Source of the DNA: CAWJMF01 sp963843945
GTDB lineage: Bacteria; Vulcanimicrobiota; Vulcanimicrobiia; Vulcanimicrobiales; Vulcanimicrobiaceae
Assembly (NCBI GenBank): GCA_963843945.1
Contig: CAWJMF010000006.1
Location: 310,001-374,000, forward strand
Reading direction: 5' to 3'
Length of the DNA stretch: 64,000 nucleotides
Position numbers and translations under genes: made by a program. Below, in pieces: positions 42,687 through 51,037 of the stretch (positions within the stretch are counted from its first letter, which is position 1; each line of letters begins with the position of its first letter). A model generated the notes under the pieces. That model ran no database searches. It was not told the origin of the DNA and worked only from the letters and a program-made list of their open reading frames with translations.

Positions 42687-43142
42687 TCAGACGCGCTCCG
42701 CGGCGGCCGTCGCTTCCGCCAGACGCAGCGCAAAGCGCGCGTCGATCTCACCGTCGCGTACGGCCACGAGCAGGTCGCCGGCAACCAGCGTCGGATCGGC
42801 ACGCACCGGTAGCGGTGAAGAAACTCGTTCGAGGTCGGCGGGCGCGACGACCAGCGCGAGCGGTTCGCTTTCGGCGAAGGCGCGCAGCGCGCGTGCCGCG
42901 AGCGCGTCGAGATCCGCCGGTGCGAGCATCAGTTCGCGCGCTAGGACGTCGCGCGCCAGCGACTCGAGCAAACGCGTTCGCGCGCGATCGAACGCTTCCA
43001 GCGCCGCCAAACGCAGCAGCGCGAGTTCTTCGACGATGCGTTCGCAGACCGGCTCCGCCGCGACGCCGGCAGGCGGCGGCGCGGGCGGCGGTATTTCACC
43101 GGCGCGCAGGCGTTCCGCGAGCGAAACGAAGTTCTCAGCCAC
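42687..43142 (-). CDS. fliH: FliH-like export ATPase regulator
   Basis: 151 residues. Pro/Ala-rich linker (GEIPPPAPPPAGVAAEPV), a long helix (LALLRLAALEAFDRARTRLLESLARDVLARELML), and a C-terminal FliH/V-ATPase-E-like domain (LALVVAPADLERVSSPLP, DPTLVAGDLLVAVRDGEIDARFALRLAEA). It is short compared with FliH (about 230) but comparable to injectisome SctL cores. GTG 43142 overlaps the fliF stop by eight bases; fliI follows after 23 bases. Confidence 0.8.
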   Translation of the reverse strand: MAENFVSLAERLRAGEIPPPAPPPAGVAAEPVCERIVEELALLRLAALEAFDRARTRLLESLARDVLARELMLAPADLDALAARALRAFAESEPLALVVAPADLERVSSPLPVRADPTLVAGDLLVAVRDGEIDARFALRLAEATAAAERV

Positions 43143-44601
43143 GCCGCAGCACCGCCTCGTAGTCGGGCACGACCGGCGCGACCGCACGCGCCATGCGGGA
43201 GACGATCTGCGCTCGCTCTTCGGGCGGATACATTTCCAAGACCGCGGTCGCGGTTGCGGCGGGCAGCGCGCTGATGATCGCCGCGACCGTGTGCGGCGGC
43301 TCGTCGCGCAGCACGCCGCGAACCTGCGAGGGTCCGTATCCGGCGACCGCGCGCGACGCCCGCCGCACTTCGAGCGAACGCAGCGCCGACCGGCACGCGC
43401 GCGCGAGCGGCCGGCCGCCATGACGCAGCACGATGAACGCCGCGCCGAGCGCCAGCATTCCCGGCACGACTTGCGCGGCCGCCTCGGCGGCGATCGCAAC
43501 GAACGGCGTCCTGCTCTGCGGCAACGGCGCGAAAGCAACTTCTTCGACGCTCACCCGATCGCCGCGCGCGGTGTCGAGTCCCAGCGTCGCGACGGCCAGC
43601 GCGCGAATTTTATCGAGGTCGAGGCGGCGCGCGGCGTCGACCGCAATCGCGACGGACGCGCGGGCCAGACGTCCGGCCGGGATGTCGGTCCGCAGCTCTT
43701 CAACGTCGCTGCCGGCCTCTTCGTTCGAGCTCGCCTTCGAGTAACGCTTTTGCGCGCTCGAGTAACGCTCGTCGCTGTTGGTCGCACGCAGCGGGCGCGT
43801 TCCGAGCGGTTTGTCGATGCGCTCGTCGATGCGGCGCGAGCGCGGATCGTACGAGAGGCGCACGCGCACGATCGTCGCTCCCGCGCCGAAGGCGGTGTCC
43901 AGCACCGACTGCAGCGAGCTCGCGAGCTCGTCGTCGTGGTCGGCGGCGGCCGCGCCGTCGGCCGGGACGGCGCCGCGATCGTCGAGCAAGGCGACGCGCT
44001 TGGAGTCGAGACCCGGGACGCCGGCAGCGACGAAAGCGCGAATCCCCGCGGCCGTCTGGGGCGAAAGGGTCGCACCGGTTGCCAGCACGACGCGCACGCT
44101 GGCGCTGGCCTCGCGCGACGCCTCGCCGACGAAGGCCCCGTCTTGTCCGGGTGCGATGATGACGCGTGCGTCGGCGACGCCGGGCAAGCCGCGCAGACTC
44201 GCGGCGAGATCGTCGGCGAGTCCGTCGCGCTGCTGCGCGTCGAGCACGCTCTGCGGGGTCAGCGGATTCACTTTTTCGAGAAGCTCGCGCGTTCCGCCGA
44301 GGTGCGCGTGCGGCACGCCCGCCAGCGAGAGCCGCAAGAGCAGTTCGTTGCGCCGCCGCGCATCGACGCGCACGTTGTCGGCGCTGCTGGCGAAGGCGAC
44401 GTTCCAATCGGCCAGCCGTTCCACGACTTCGCTGACTTGCTCGGGCCGCAGCGCCACGGCGAAGAGATCGACGCGCGTATCGCGTTGCAACGCCCAAGCG
44501 AGCGCGAGCGAGAGGAACGCCGCGAGCGCGAGCCCGCTCGCAAAGAGCCGGTTGCGCGGGCCGAGAGCGCGCAACCGCGCGAGCAATGGCGCGGCGTTCA
44601 C
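43135..44601 (-). CDS. fliF: MS-ring protein FliF fused to a FliG middle-domain fragment
   Basis: 488 residues. Membrane helix near 15-40 (RLFASGLALAAFLSLALAWAL), the ring-building motifs VPHAHLGGTRELLEK, DGLADDLAASLRGLPGVADARVIIAPG and VLLDDRG-like VALLDDRGAVP, and a second membrane segment (VVPGMLALGAAFIVL) identify FliF. The last 65 residues are not a normal FliF tail: GPSQVRGVLRDEPPHTVAAIISALPAATATAVLEMYPPEERAQIVSRMARA aligns with the start of the FliG middle domain ('EHPQTIAlilshLpp'). The chain ends before the FliG C-terminal torque domain and no other FliG gene is present. GTG 44601 overlaps the fliE stop. Confidence 0.88.
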   Translation of the reverse strand: MNAAPLLARLRALGPRNRLFASGLALAAFLSLALAWALQRDTRVDLFAVALRPEQVSEVVERLADWNVAFASSADNVRVDARRRNELLLRLSLAGVPHAHLGGTRELLEKVNPLTPQSVLDAQQRDGLADDLAASLRGLPGVADARVIIAPGQDGAFVGEASREASASVRVVLATGATLSPQTAAGIRAFVAAGVPGLDSKRVALLDDRGAVPADGAAAADHDDELASSLQSVLDTAFGAGATIVRVRLSYDPRSRRIDERIDKPLGTRPLRATNSDERYSSAQKRYSKASSNEEAGSDVEELRTDIPAGRLARASVAIAVDAARRLDLDKIRALAVATLGLDTARGDRVSVEEVAFAPLPQSRTPFVAIAAEAAAQVVPGMLALGAAFIVLRHGGRPLARACRSALRSLEVRRASRAVAGYGPSQVRGVLRDEPPHTVAAIISALPAATATAVLEMYPPEERAQIVSRMARAVAPVVPDYEAVLRRG

Positions 44602-44921
44602 ACTTGCATGCCGAGCAACGTCGTGAGCGCTTGCGCGGTGCGTGAAGCCGCCGCGCTCGCGACCGAGAGGACGACGTCGGCTCGAGCGCGCTCGAGCACC
44701 ATCTCCTGGAGACCGCCGCGCCCTTGCGCGAAGGCGCGCTCCGCCGCGTCGGCGCGTCCGAGGACGTCGCCCGCCGCGTCCAGCGCTTCCAGCAGCGCCG
44801 CACCGAAGGACCCGCGCGCCGCCGGCAGCGCGGCTGCCGCGGGGCCGGGGGCTGCGGGTAAGTCCGGCTCGGGATTCGGCTCCGCGGCGGGCGCGAGCCG
44901 GTCCAGAGGCGTGACCGTCAT
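44598..44921 (-). CDS. fliE: Flagellar hook-basal body protein FliE
   Basis: 107 residues. After an Ala/Pro-rich opening (ALPAARGSFGAALLEALDA), the C-terminus AFAQGRGGLQEMVLERARADVVLSVASAAASRTAQALTTLLGMQV has the helix pattern of FliE, which joins the MS ring to the rod. ATG 44921 overlaps the flgC stop (ATGA) and its stop overlaps the fliF GTG. Confidence 0.88.
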   Translation of the reverse strand: MTVTPLDRLAPAAEPNPEPDLPAAPGPAAAALPAARGSFGAALLEALDAAGDVLGRADAAERAFAQGRGGLQEMVLERARADVVLSVASAAASRTAQALTTLLGMQV

Positions 44922-45316
44922 AGCCGCCCCAGATCGATCGTTCGCTCCGCGAGCCGCTTGCCGGCATCGAAGATGGACGCGTTCGCTTCGTAGGCGCGCT
45001 GCGCGTTAAGAACGGCGACCATTTCGGTAACCGCGTTGACTTCGCTGCCGGGCTGCGGCGTGGTCCCGAGAAAGCGTACGGGAGACGTAGCCTCGTCGCC
45101 GCCGAAGCCGTTCTCATCCGGCTCGGCGGGCGGTTCGAAATCGAGCGGCGCGTCGCCGCCGGCCGCGGCATTGAGTTCGAAGCGCGGCACGAGCCGGGCG
45201 AAACTGCCGTCGGGAACGGTCTCGGCGGCCGCCACGTTGCGCGCCGCGACGTCGAGCGCGGCACGCTGCGCTTCCATGCCCGCTGCCGCCGCACGCAGGA
45301 TCTCGAATTCGTTCAT
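44918..45316 (-). CDS. flgC: Proximal rod protein FlgC
   Basis: 132 residues. ILRAAAAGMEAQRAALDVAARNVAAAET is the rod-protein N-terminal helix, and VNAVTEMVAVLNAQRAYEANASIFDAGKRLAERTIDLG the C-terminal one, in the FlgC form. The middle is replaced by an acidic, proline-rich stretch (FEPPAEPDENGFGGDE). First gene of the operon; AGGA lies about six bases ahead of ATG 45316. FlgB, its usual upstream partner, is missing: the preceding gene encodes an unrelated secreted protein. Confidence 0.9.
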   Translation of the reverse strand: MNEFEILRAAAAGMEAQRAALDVAARNVAAAETVPDGSFARLVPRFELNAAAGGDAPLDFEPPAEPDENGFGGDEATSPVRFLGTTPQPGSEVNAVTEMVAVLNAQRAYEANASIFDAGKRLAERTIDLGRL

Positions 45317-45407
45317 GCGCGCATCCTAGAGCTCGCATGTGAGCGGCGAACGGCCGCGCGATGAATTCCCGGCGCGTTTGCGCTACGCGAACAAATTCAG
45401 CGCCCGC

Positions 45408-45869
45408 TCAGGGCGACTTCAGACACGAGTCGCTGCCCTTCTTGACGGCGACGCCGTTTTCGAGCGTTTCGAAGATGCGATCGTACCGTTTGGCGTCGAC
45501 CTCGACGTAGGTGATGCGTCCGTTCACCACGGCGCCGGCCGCCGGATAGTACGGTCCGCTCCAGACCCAGCGTCCGCCGGCCGGACCCGGTGAGCTCAAG
45601 TCGGCGTATCCGCCGTCGGCGTGGAAGTCGCGATACACCCACGCGTGCAGACCTTCGGCGTAACCCATGACTGCCGTGCCGTACGGCGCGGAGGCCGGCC
45701 CGTAGGTTACTTGCAGCCAGTTTTTCCCGCCCGGCAAGGGCGCGAACGCCCAAGCGGTCTGTTCGCCGCAAATCCAGCTTCCGGCGAAGTACGCGCCGTC
45801 GCCGGCATTGCCGGCATTGCCGGCAGCGAGCAGCGCGACGGCCGCGCACAGCAGCGCGATGCGTTTCAT
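45408..45869 (-). CDS. Small exported protein
   Basis: 153 residues. Start ATG 45869 overlaps the stop of the upstream DUF6504 gene (ATGA). Signal peptide (RIALLCAAVALLAAGNAGNAG, with a tandem GNA repeat in the DNA, GGCATTGCC x3), then a compact domain: FAGSWICGEQTAWAFAPLPG, VTYGPASAPYG, WVWSGPYYPAAG and ITYVEVDAKRYDRIFETLENGVAVKKG, with cysteines at the start and at CLKSP. No match known to me. 91 bases separate it from flgC. Confidence 0.6.
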   Translation of the reverse strand: MKRIALLCAAVALLAAGNAGNAGDGAYFAGSWICGEQTAWAFAPLPGGKNWLQVTYGPASAPYGTAVMGYAEGLHAWVYRDFHADGGYADLSSPGPAGGRWVWSGPYYPAAGAVVNGRITYVEVDAKRYDRIFETLENGVAVKKGSDSCLKSP

Positions 45870-46168
45870 ACGCCATCCTCCGCAATCGTATAGAGCCACC
45901 AGCGCGGCGTGCCGCGACGCGCTTGCCGTTCGAAGTACACGACCGCAACCCGGTCGTCGTCCAGCTGCAGCTCGAACCAATGCCGCTTGAGATAGACGTC
46001 GCCGCGGTCGGTCTTTGTCGAACGCCAGGTGCGGCGGAGTTGCGCGACGCGCAGTTCGCCGCCCTGCCAGACGAAAAGCGCCGGCAGGCTCGGTTCGCCG
46101 CGCGACATCGCCTCGGCGTCGAAAACGCCGCCCGGCGCGATCGCTTCGCTCACGAAACGCGTGCTCAC
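45866..46168 (-). CDS. DUF6504-like small protein
   Basis: 100 residues: RFVSEAIAPGGVFDAEAMSRGEPSLPALFVWQGGELRVAQ, then DVYLKRHWFELQLDDDRVAVVYFERQARRGTPRWWLYTI. The opening 'RFxSExIxP..FDxxAMxrGePxLPxxFxWxG' and closing 'YFERQxrxxxxRWWLYTI' are those of the DUF6504 family of actinobacteria and relatives. No signal peptide. Function unknown. Coupled to the secreted protein gene by ATGA. Confidence 0.7.
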   Translation of the reverse strand: MSTRFVSEAIAPGGVFDAEAMSRGEPSLPALFVWQGGELRVAQLRRTWRSTKTDRGDVYLKRHWFELQLDDDRVAVVYFERQARRGTPRWWLYTIAEDGV

Positions 46169-46196
46169 GCACGCACCTTTGACGGAGCCGGCGTTC

Positions 46197-46412
46197 TTAC
46201 TTCGTCACGCCCTTGAGCTCTTCGAGTCGCGCGCGCAGCGCTGCGAGGAGTGCGTCGGCAAAGATGGCTTCACCGGCGGCCGCGGCCATCGCCTCGCCGA
46301 GCGGACGGCCGGCCCGGCCCAGGTTCGCTTGCGCGGTCCGCTCGGCGAGTTGCGCGAAGCGTTCGCGCGCCGCTTCGGCGGCAGCCGTCACATCGCCGGG
46401 CAACATGTCCAT
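46197..46412 (-). CDS. Small alanine-rich helical protein
   Basis: 71 residues: amphipathic helical throughout (DVTAAAEAARERFAQLAERTAQANLGRAGRPLGEAMAAAAG; LLAALRARLEELKG). No membrane segment. It could be a small helical adaptor, but nothing supports a specific role. It sits 28 bases upstream of the DUF6504 gene and 51 downstream of the helical-repeat protein, on the same strand. Confidence 0.45.
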   Translation of the reverse strand: MDMLPGDVTAAAEAARERFAQLAERTAQANLGRAGRPLGEAMAAAAGEAIFADALLAALRARLEELKGVTK

Positions 46413-46463
46413 GGCAGCAGCCTAGGCCGGCGCCATCGCCGCGGCGTTGCCGATTCGTGAGCG

Positions 46464-47849
46464 CTACGGTACGACGGGAAACGCCGGACGCGAACGCGCG
46501 TACTGCAGGGCGAGCCAGGACTCGGGCCGCTCGCGCGCGGCGCGTTCTTCGTATTCCAGGAACGGTGCCGCCCCGGTAGCGCGCGCCAAGCGCGAAGCGG
46601 CGAGCGCCGCGCGCCACGAGCAACCGAGACGATCCCACAGCTCGAAGGCCGCGGTGTAGAGCGCGACGGAGTGCGAAGCCAGCCCTTCGGCTTCCGCGAC
46701 GCTTCCGCGCGCGTATAGCTCGAGCGCGCGGGCACGCGGATCGGGCCGCCCGAGCAGCAGCGGCGACGAGTTGTGATGCAGCGATTCGTAGCGCGCGAGC
46801 CAGCCTTGCGCCGCAGCCGGATCGCGTTCGGCGGTCAGCAATGCCAGATGCAGCAAGCCGAAGGTTTCTTCACCCTTCGTGCGCTCCCAATCGATCGAGG
46901 TGCTGAGGTCCTGGGCCAGCCGCAACTCCTCTTCCGCCAGAATCTGCTGCTCGAGTTCGCGCGCCAGGTACGAGCGCTCCAAGAGTGCCAAAAGACGCCA
47001 CGTCGGCGCCGGAGCGATCTCGGTGGAGAGCCGCAGATTGCGTAAGGCGCCGAGGTGATCGCCGGCAAGCGCGGCGCACCAGGCGAGCGACCGCAGCACG
47101 TGCGCGTGCTGCTCGTCGAGCTCGGAGGTCCACGGCAGCACTTCGGCGCGCTCGCGCACGACTGCGGCGACCGTCGGCAAATCGAGCTCCCGCGCACCGA
47201 AGGCCAGGTCGCGGAGCAGCACCGCCTCGAGGTACGGGTCGCGCTCCTCGCCGCAATCGAGCTCGGCCAACGCGTGCAAGAGCAAGTCGACGTACGCCCG
47301 GAAACGGCCCTCGCGTGCGACTTCGTACCCGAGGATCATCACCGCGCGCGCGCGGCTCACGGCCAGCGGCGGAAGGCTTCCCTCGACCTCTCCCGACCCG
47401 CTGTTCCCGAGGTCGAGGAGCCGCCGCGCGCCCGTCTCCCCGGCGGCGAAGTCGCCTTGGACCCAGCGCAGCATGGCACAGTAGTACTCGAATTCGGCCT
47501 CGAGCGCGGGCGAGGGCGCCGAGTACACGTGGAGCCGGGCCAGCGCCAGATCTTCTTCGGCACGCGGATAGCGTCCGAGTAAAGTCGCAACCGCAGCCCG
47601 CACGATGAGGGCGCTGGCCCGGAGCGAGTGCGGAACCTCACCCAGCTGGGGGAGCGATTTCAGGCACTCGGCCGCCTCTTCGTAGCGGGTCAGCCGCAGC
47701 AGCGCGCGGGCCCGCAGGACCCGTTCCGGAAGCGTTTGATGGCCGCGCAGGCCGCGGATGCAGTCGTTGAAACGGGCCGCGCGGTAGTCCGCCAGCGCGC
47801 TTTGAAACGGCGCCGGTGCCGGCTCGAAGGCAACGACCCGGTCTTTCAT
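46464..47849 (-). CDS. Helical-repeat (TPR-like) protein
   Basis: 461 residues from ATG 47849; GTG 47903 would add 18. Entirely alpha-helical with TPR-like pairs throughout: FNDCIRGLRGHQTLPERVLRARALLRLTRYEEAAECLKSL, RYPRAEEDLALARLHVY, WRLLALLERSYLARELEQQILAEEELRLAQDL. The rhythm resembles the TPR part of MalT/BTAD regulators, but I see neither P-loop nor DNA-binding domain. Could be an adaptor or a regulator fragment. It is divergent from the secreted protein at 48042. Confidence 0.6.
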   Translation of the reverse strand: MKDRVVAFEPAPAPFQSALADYRAARFNDCIRGLRGHQTLPERVLRARALLRLTRYEEAAECLKSLPQLGEVPHSLRASALIVRAAVATLLGRYPRAEEDLALARLHVYSAPSPALEAEFEYYCAMLRWVQGDFAAGETGARRLLDLGNSGSGEVEGSLPPLAVSRARAVMILGYEVAREGRFRAYVDLLLHALAELDCGEERDPYLEAVLLRDLAFGARELDLPTVAAVVRERAEVLPWTSELDEQHAHVLRSLAWCAALAGDHLGALRNLRLSTEIAPAPTWRLLALLERSYLARELEQQILAEEELRLAQDLSTSIDWERTKGEETFGLLHLALLTAERDPAAAQGWLARYESLHHNSSPLLLGRPDPRARALELYARGSVAEAEGLASHSVALYTAAFELWDRLGCSWRAALAASRLARATGAAPFLEYEERAARERPESWLALQYARSRPAFPVVP

Positions 47850-47946
47850 CCCGTTTGTGAAGGGGCCGGCATGGGGGAGTCTCCTGCGAATAGGGAAGAG
47901 CACCTCCCGGCCGCCCGCGGGGCGCCGGGACCCGTGATGAAGCGCA

Positions 47947-47996
47947 CGTCCCAGGACGCGAAAACATCAACAGGCGTCAACGCGCAGATGCGCCTG
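47947..47996. other. Two inverted repeats in a divergent intergenic region
   Basis: The 192-base spacer 47850-48041 between divergent genes holds CGTCC-CA-GGACG (47947-47958) and CAGGCG...CGCCTG (47971-47996, 14-base loop). They may be operators or hairpins; I recognise no promoter boxes here. Confidence 0.3.
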
Positions 47997-48041
47997 ACCG
48001 TTAACATTCCCTTCCCAGGAAGCCGAAAGAAGTGAGGAGCA

Positions 48042-48488
48042 ATGCACTTCCTGTCGCGAGGAATCTGGATCGCCGTTCTCCTCGTTGCAGTTCCCAGCTT
48101 TGCTCTCGCGGGACCAGTGCGAGTGCTTCTGCCGTATAACGTCAGCGCGGACCTCGCACAGACCACCTCGGCCAACGAGGATATGCAGTACGTGACCGTT
48201 CCAGGGCTTCGCATCGCCAACCCATCCCGGCTCTTCGCGCAAACGTACAAGCCGCACGACTTTCACCTGCTCGTCGGCGATACGGTCTACTATCCGGTGG
48301 TGCGGCCCGGCTACAACGCGCTCGACTTGAGCGAACCGGGTATTCTCGCTCCGTCGCAATCGATGCTCGTCGACGTTTCCTTCCTCGTCCCGAACAAGGT
48401 CTCGCTTGCGAAGTTCGAATTCACTCCGCACTGGCAGAACGACGCCGGCTACATGGTCGACTACTGCTGTCTGTATTACAGCTATTGA
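48042..48488 (+). CDS. Small exported protein of unknown function
   Basis: 148 residues with GTGAGGAGCA before ATG 48042. Signal peptide (GIWIAVLLVAVPSFALAG), then a beta-rich domain (VRVLLPYNVSADLAQTTSANE, VTVPGLRIANPSRLFAQTYKPHDFHLLVGDTVYYPVVRPGYNALDLSEPG) ending with a tyrosine- and cysteine-rich stretch DYCCLYYSY. No family recognised. Its stop overlaps the TTG of the adenylate cyclase gene (TTGA), so the two proteins are translationally coupled; a role as an extracellular sensor for the cyclase pathway is only a possibility. Confidence 0.65.
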   Translation: MHFLSRGIWIAVLLVAVPSFALAGPVRVLLPYNVSADLAQTTSANEDMQYVTVPGLRIANPSRLFAQTYKPHDFHLLVGDTVYYPVVRPGYNALDLSEPGILAPSQSMLVDVSFLVPNKVSLAKFEFTPHWQNDAGYMVDYCCLYYSY

Positions 48489-50131
48489 GTGAGATGACGC
48501 AGCCGCGGGAGCAGCCCGAGCCGAGCGACGAACGCGTTCTCACCGACGCGTTCGCGACGCTTTCGTCGAACGCCGCCATTCGCGACGACGCGGCGGCCTC
48601 GCGCGCCCTCGAAGTGATCGCGGCGCGGCTCGATCCCGTCGCCGAGCGCAAGCAGCGTCGCCTCGCCCGGGCCGCGCAAATCGTCAACTCCTCGCTCGAG
48701 TTGGACGAAGTTTTGCGCTCGGTTTTGGCGCTCGCGGTCGACGTCATGAACGCCGAGCGCGGCTACCTGATCTTCCGCGAGGGCCGGCGCGTCGCTGCGG
48801 CGCACGACCCGTCGCGGCCCGAGGGAACGCTCGACGAACCGGCGCAGGCGATCGTCGCGCGCGTTCTCGAAACGGGCGAGCCGGTCTTCACCACCGACGC
48901 GCAGAGCGATCCGGACTGGAACGCCCACCGTTCGATCGTCACGCTTCACCTGCGCTCGATCGCATGCGTTCCGCTCTTGGTACGCGACGCGGTGATCGGG
49001 GCGGTCTACCTCGATTCGCGCGTTTTGCCCGGCCTCTTCAAGCCCGGCGACCGCGAGTTGCTGGTCGCGTTCGCGTTGCAGGCGGCGCTGGCCATCGAGA
49101 ACGCGCGGCTCTTCGCCGACGAACGCAGCCGTTTGGAACGGATCTCCGAGCTGCAAGCCTTCCAGGCGCACTTGCTCGAAGCGATCGCCAGCGGCGTGAT
49201 CACCCTCTCTCCAGGCCGCGCGATCACGACCTTCAACCGCGCCGCCGAGGCGACGTTCGGCACGCCCGCGGACGAGATGGTCGGGCGCGGCGGCGAGGCG
49301 CTCACCGCCTACGTGCCGGACTTCTCCGAGCTGCTCGAAACGTTCTTCGCGAGCGGTGCGATTTCGCTCCGCGCCGAAGTCGAAGCGCACAAGGACGACG
49401 GCAGCGAGCTGGTCCTCGAGATTCGCCTCGCACCCTTGCAGATGAACGACGGCACGGGCGCCGCGGTCCTCGTGACCGACGTGACCTCGCAGCGCAAGAT
49501 CGAAGAGTCTTTCTCGCGTTACCTCGCACCGCACGTCGTCCAATCGCTGATGCACGACCCGTCGTCGATCCGCTTGGGCGGCGAGCGCAAACGCGCGACG
49601 ATGCTCTTTGCCGACGTCCGCGGCTTCACCGCGCTCGCGGCGACGCTCTCGCCGGAACGCGTGGTCGAAATCCTCAACGGCTACTTCGAAGAAGCGGTGC
49701 GGATCGTGTTCGAGCACGACGGTCTGCTCGACAAGTTCTACGGCGACGGTCTCATGGCGGTCTTCGGACCGCCCCGGGTGCGCGAGGACGACGCGCAGCG
49801 CGCGGTGGCCGCCGCGATCCGCTTACACGAAGTCGTACGCGAACTCGGCCCGCGCATCGCCTATCCGCTCGAGATCTCCGTGGGTCTCGCCACCGGCGAC
49901 GTCGTCGCGGGTCATTTCGGCAGCGCCCGGCGCATGGACTACACCGTCATCGGGGATGCCGTCAACCTCGCGAACGGCCTCCAGAGCGCGGCCCCGCCGG
50001 GCTGCATCTACTGCGACGAAGAGACCTTCCGCAGCGCGGGTTCGATCTCGCGCCAAGTCCACAAGCTTTCGGCGCGCGTTAAAGGCCGCACCGAACTCGT
50101 GACGGCGTACGCGATCTTCTCCGAAGCCTAA
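48485..50131 (+). CDS. Class III adenylate/guanylate cyclase with GAF and PAS domains
   Basis: 548 residues from TTG 48485; ATG 48494 is a second choice. A GAF domain (about 75-210: AERGYLIFREGRRVAAA, SIACVPLLVRDAVIGAVYLDS) is followed by a PAS domain (about 230-345: LLEAIASGVITLSPGRAITTFNRAAEATFG) and a cyclase catalytic domain. ATMLFADVRGFTALAATLSPERVVEILN gives the first metal Asp, GDGLMAVFG the second, and GLATGDVVAGHFGSARRMDYTVIGDAVNLANGLQ the rest. Probably soluble, making cAMP in response to a ligand or redox signal. No CRP-type target is nearby. Confidence 0.93.
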   Translation: MSEMTQPREQPEPSDERVLTDAFATLSSNAAIRDDAAASRALEVIAARLDPVAERKQRRLARAAQIVNSSLELDEVLRSVLALAVDVMNAERGYLIFREGRRVAAAHDPSRPEGTLDEPAQAIVARVLETGEPVFTTDAQSDPDWNAHRSIVTLHLRSIACVPLLVRDAVIGAVYLDSRVLPGLFKPGDRELLVAFALQAALAIENARLFADERSRLERISELQAFQAHLLEAIASGVITLSPGRAITTFNRAAEATFGTPADEMVGRGGEALTAYVPDFSELLETFFASGAISLRAEVEAHKDDGSELVLEIRLAPLQMNDGTGAAVLVTDVTSQRKIEESFSRYLAPHVVQSLMHDPSSIRLGGERKRATMLFADVRGFTALAATLSPERVVEILNGYFEEAVRIVFEHDGLLDKFYGDGLMAVFGPPRVREDDAQRAVAAAIRLHEVVRELGPRIAYPLEISVGLATGDVVAGHFGSARRMDYTVIGDAVNLANGLQSAAPPGCIYCDEETFRSAGSISRQVHKLSARVKGRTELVTAYAIFSEA

Positions 50132-50147
50132 GCTTCCGAGCTAGCCT

Positions 50148-50543
50148 CTAGCGCTTCGAGAACTGGAAGCGTTTGCGGGCGCGCTTGCGACCGTACTTCT
50201 TCGATTCTTTTTCGCGCGGGTCGCGCGTCAGAAGCCCGGCCTTGCGCAGCGGTTCGCGCAGCGATTCGTCCATGTCGACGAGCGCGCGCGCGATGCCGTG
50301 CCGAACGGCGCCGGCTTGGCCCGACATCCCGCCGCCGATCGTCTTGGCGTGGACGTCGAAGCGCGAACCCGTTTGGGTCACTTCGAGCGGCTGGCGAATG
50401 ATTTGCAGGAGCGTCGAGCGGGTGAAGTATTCGTCGACCGGTTTCTTGTTGACCGTGATCACGCCCTGACCGAGCTCGATTCTGACGCGCGCGATCGCGC
50501 GCTTGCGGCGGCCGGTCCCGGCGAACTGTTCGGTCGATTCCAA
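50148..50543 (-). CDS. rpsI: Ribosomal protein uS9
   Basis: 131 residues: AGTGRRKRAIARVRIELGQG, VNKKPVDEYFTR, IGGGMSGQAGAVRHGIARAL, LLTRDPREKESKKYGRKRARKRFQFSKR. The Arg/Lys-rich tail, ending SKR, is the one that reaches the P-site tRNA. It starts two bases after the rplM stop, the universal rplM-rpsI order, and is convergent with the cyclase gene. Confidence 0.98.
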   Translation of the reverse strand: MESTEQFAGTGRRKRAIARVRIELGQGVITVNKKPVDEYFTRSTLLQIIRQPLEVTQTGSRFDVHAKTIGGGMSGQAGAVRHGIARALVDMDESLREPLRKAGLLTRDPREKESKKYGRKRARKRFQFSKR

Positions 50544-50545
50544 AA

Positions 50546-50971
50546 CTAGACGAGCTCCTTGGGCTGTTGCGGCGCGTGCGGATGCTCCGTGCCGGCATAA
50601 ACTTTGAGGCGGCGCAACTGGACGTCGCGCATCTTATTGGTCGGCAGCATGCCGCGCACGGCGCGCTCGACGAGCCGCTCGGGATACTTTTGCTTCACCT
50701 CGGCCGCCGTTTCGGTGCGCAGACCGCCCGGGTAACCGCTGTGGCGGTGATAGACCTTCTGGTCCCACTTGTTACCGCCCAGTTCGACCTTGGCTGCGTT
50801 GAGCACGATCACGTGGTCGCCGTCGTCGATGTGGGGCGTCCAGGTCGGCTTGTGCTTGCCGGAGAGTGCCCGCGCGATGCGCACGGCAAGGGTACCCAAG
50901 CGCAGGCCCGCCGCGTCGACGACGTACCAATCGTGTTGAGTCTCTGCCGTTTTCTGCTGGAAGGTGCGCAT
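50546..50971 (-). CDS. rplM: Ribosomal protein uL13
   Basis: 141 residues: FQQKTAETQHDWYVVDAAGLRLGTLAVRIARALSGKHKPTWTPHIDDGDHVIVLNAAKVELGG, KVYHRHSGYPGGLRTETAAE, and RLVERAVRGMLPTNKMRDVQLRRLKVYAGTEHPHAPQQP are all conserved uL13. First gene of the rplM-rpsI operon, with a strong promoter and a leader of about 60 bases. Confidence 0.98.
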   Translation of the reverse strand: MRTFQQKTAETQHDWYVVDAAGLRLGTLAVRIARALSGKHKPTWTPHIDDGDHVIVLNAAKVELGGNKWDQKVYHRHSGYPGGLRTETAAEVKQKYPERLVERAVRGMLPTNKMRDVQLRRLKVYAGTEHPHAPQQPKELV

Positions 50972-51037
50972 TCGGCCTTTTCGATCTTGAGCGAAACGAA
51001 AGAAAATGCAGCCCGAACCCGGGCCGACAACCCCCGA

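Noticed and set aside
41233..45009. A 1258-codon open frame on the plus strand across fliI-fliF
   Set aside because: It is antisense to overlapping, well-conserved flagellar genes. Long antisense frames without stops are expected at this GC content, and its translation is arginine-rich with no domain.
45800..45830. GGCATTGCC tandem repeat as a mobile or regulatory repeat
   Set aside because: Only three short copies, inside the signal peptide of a secreted protein, coding for repeated Gly-Asn-Ala.
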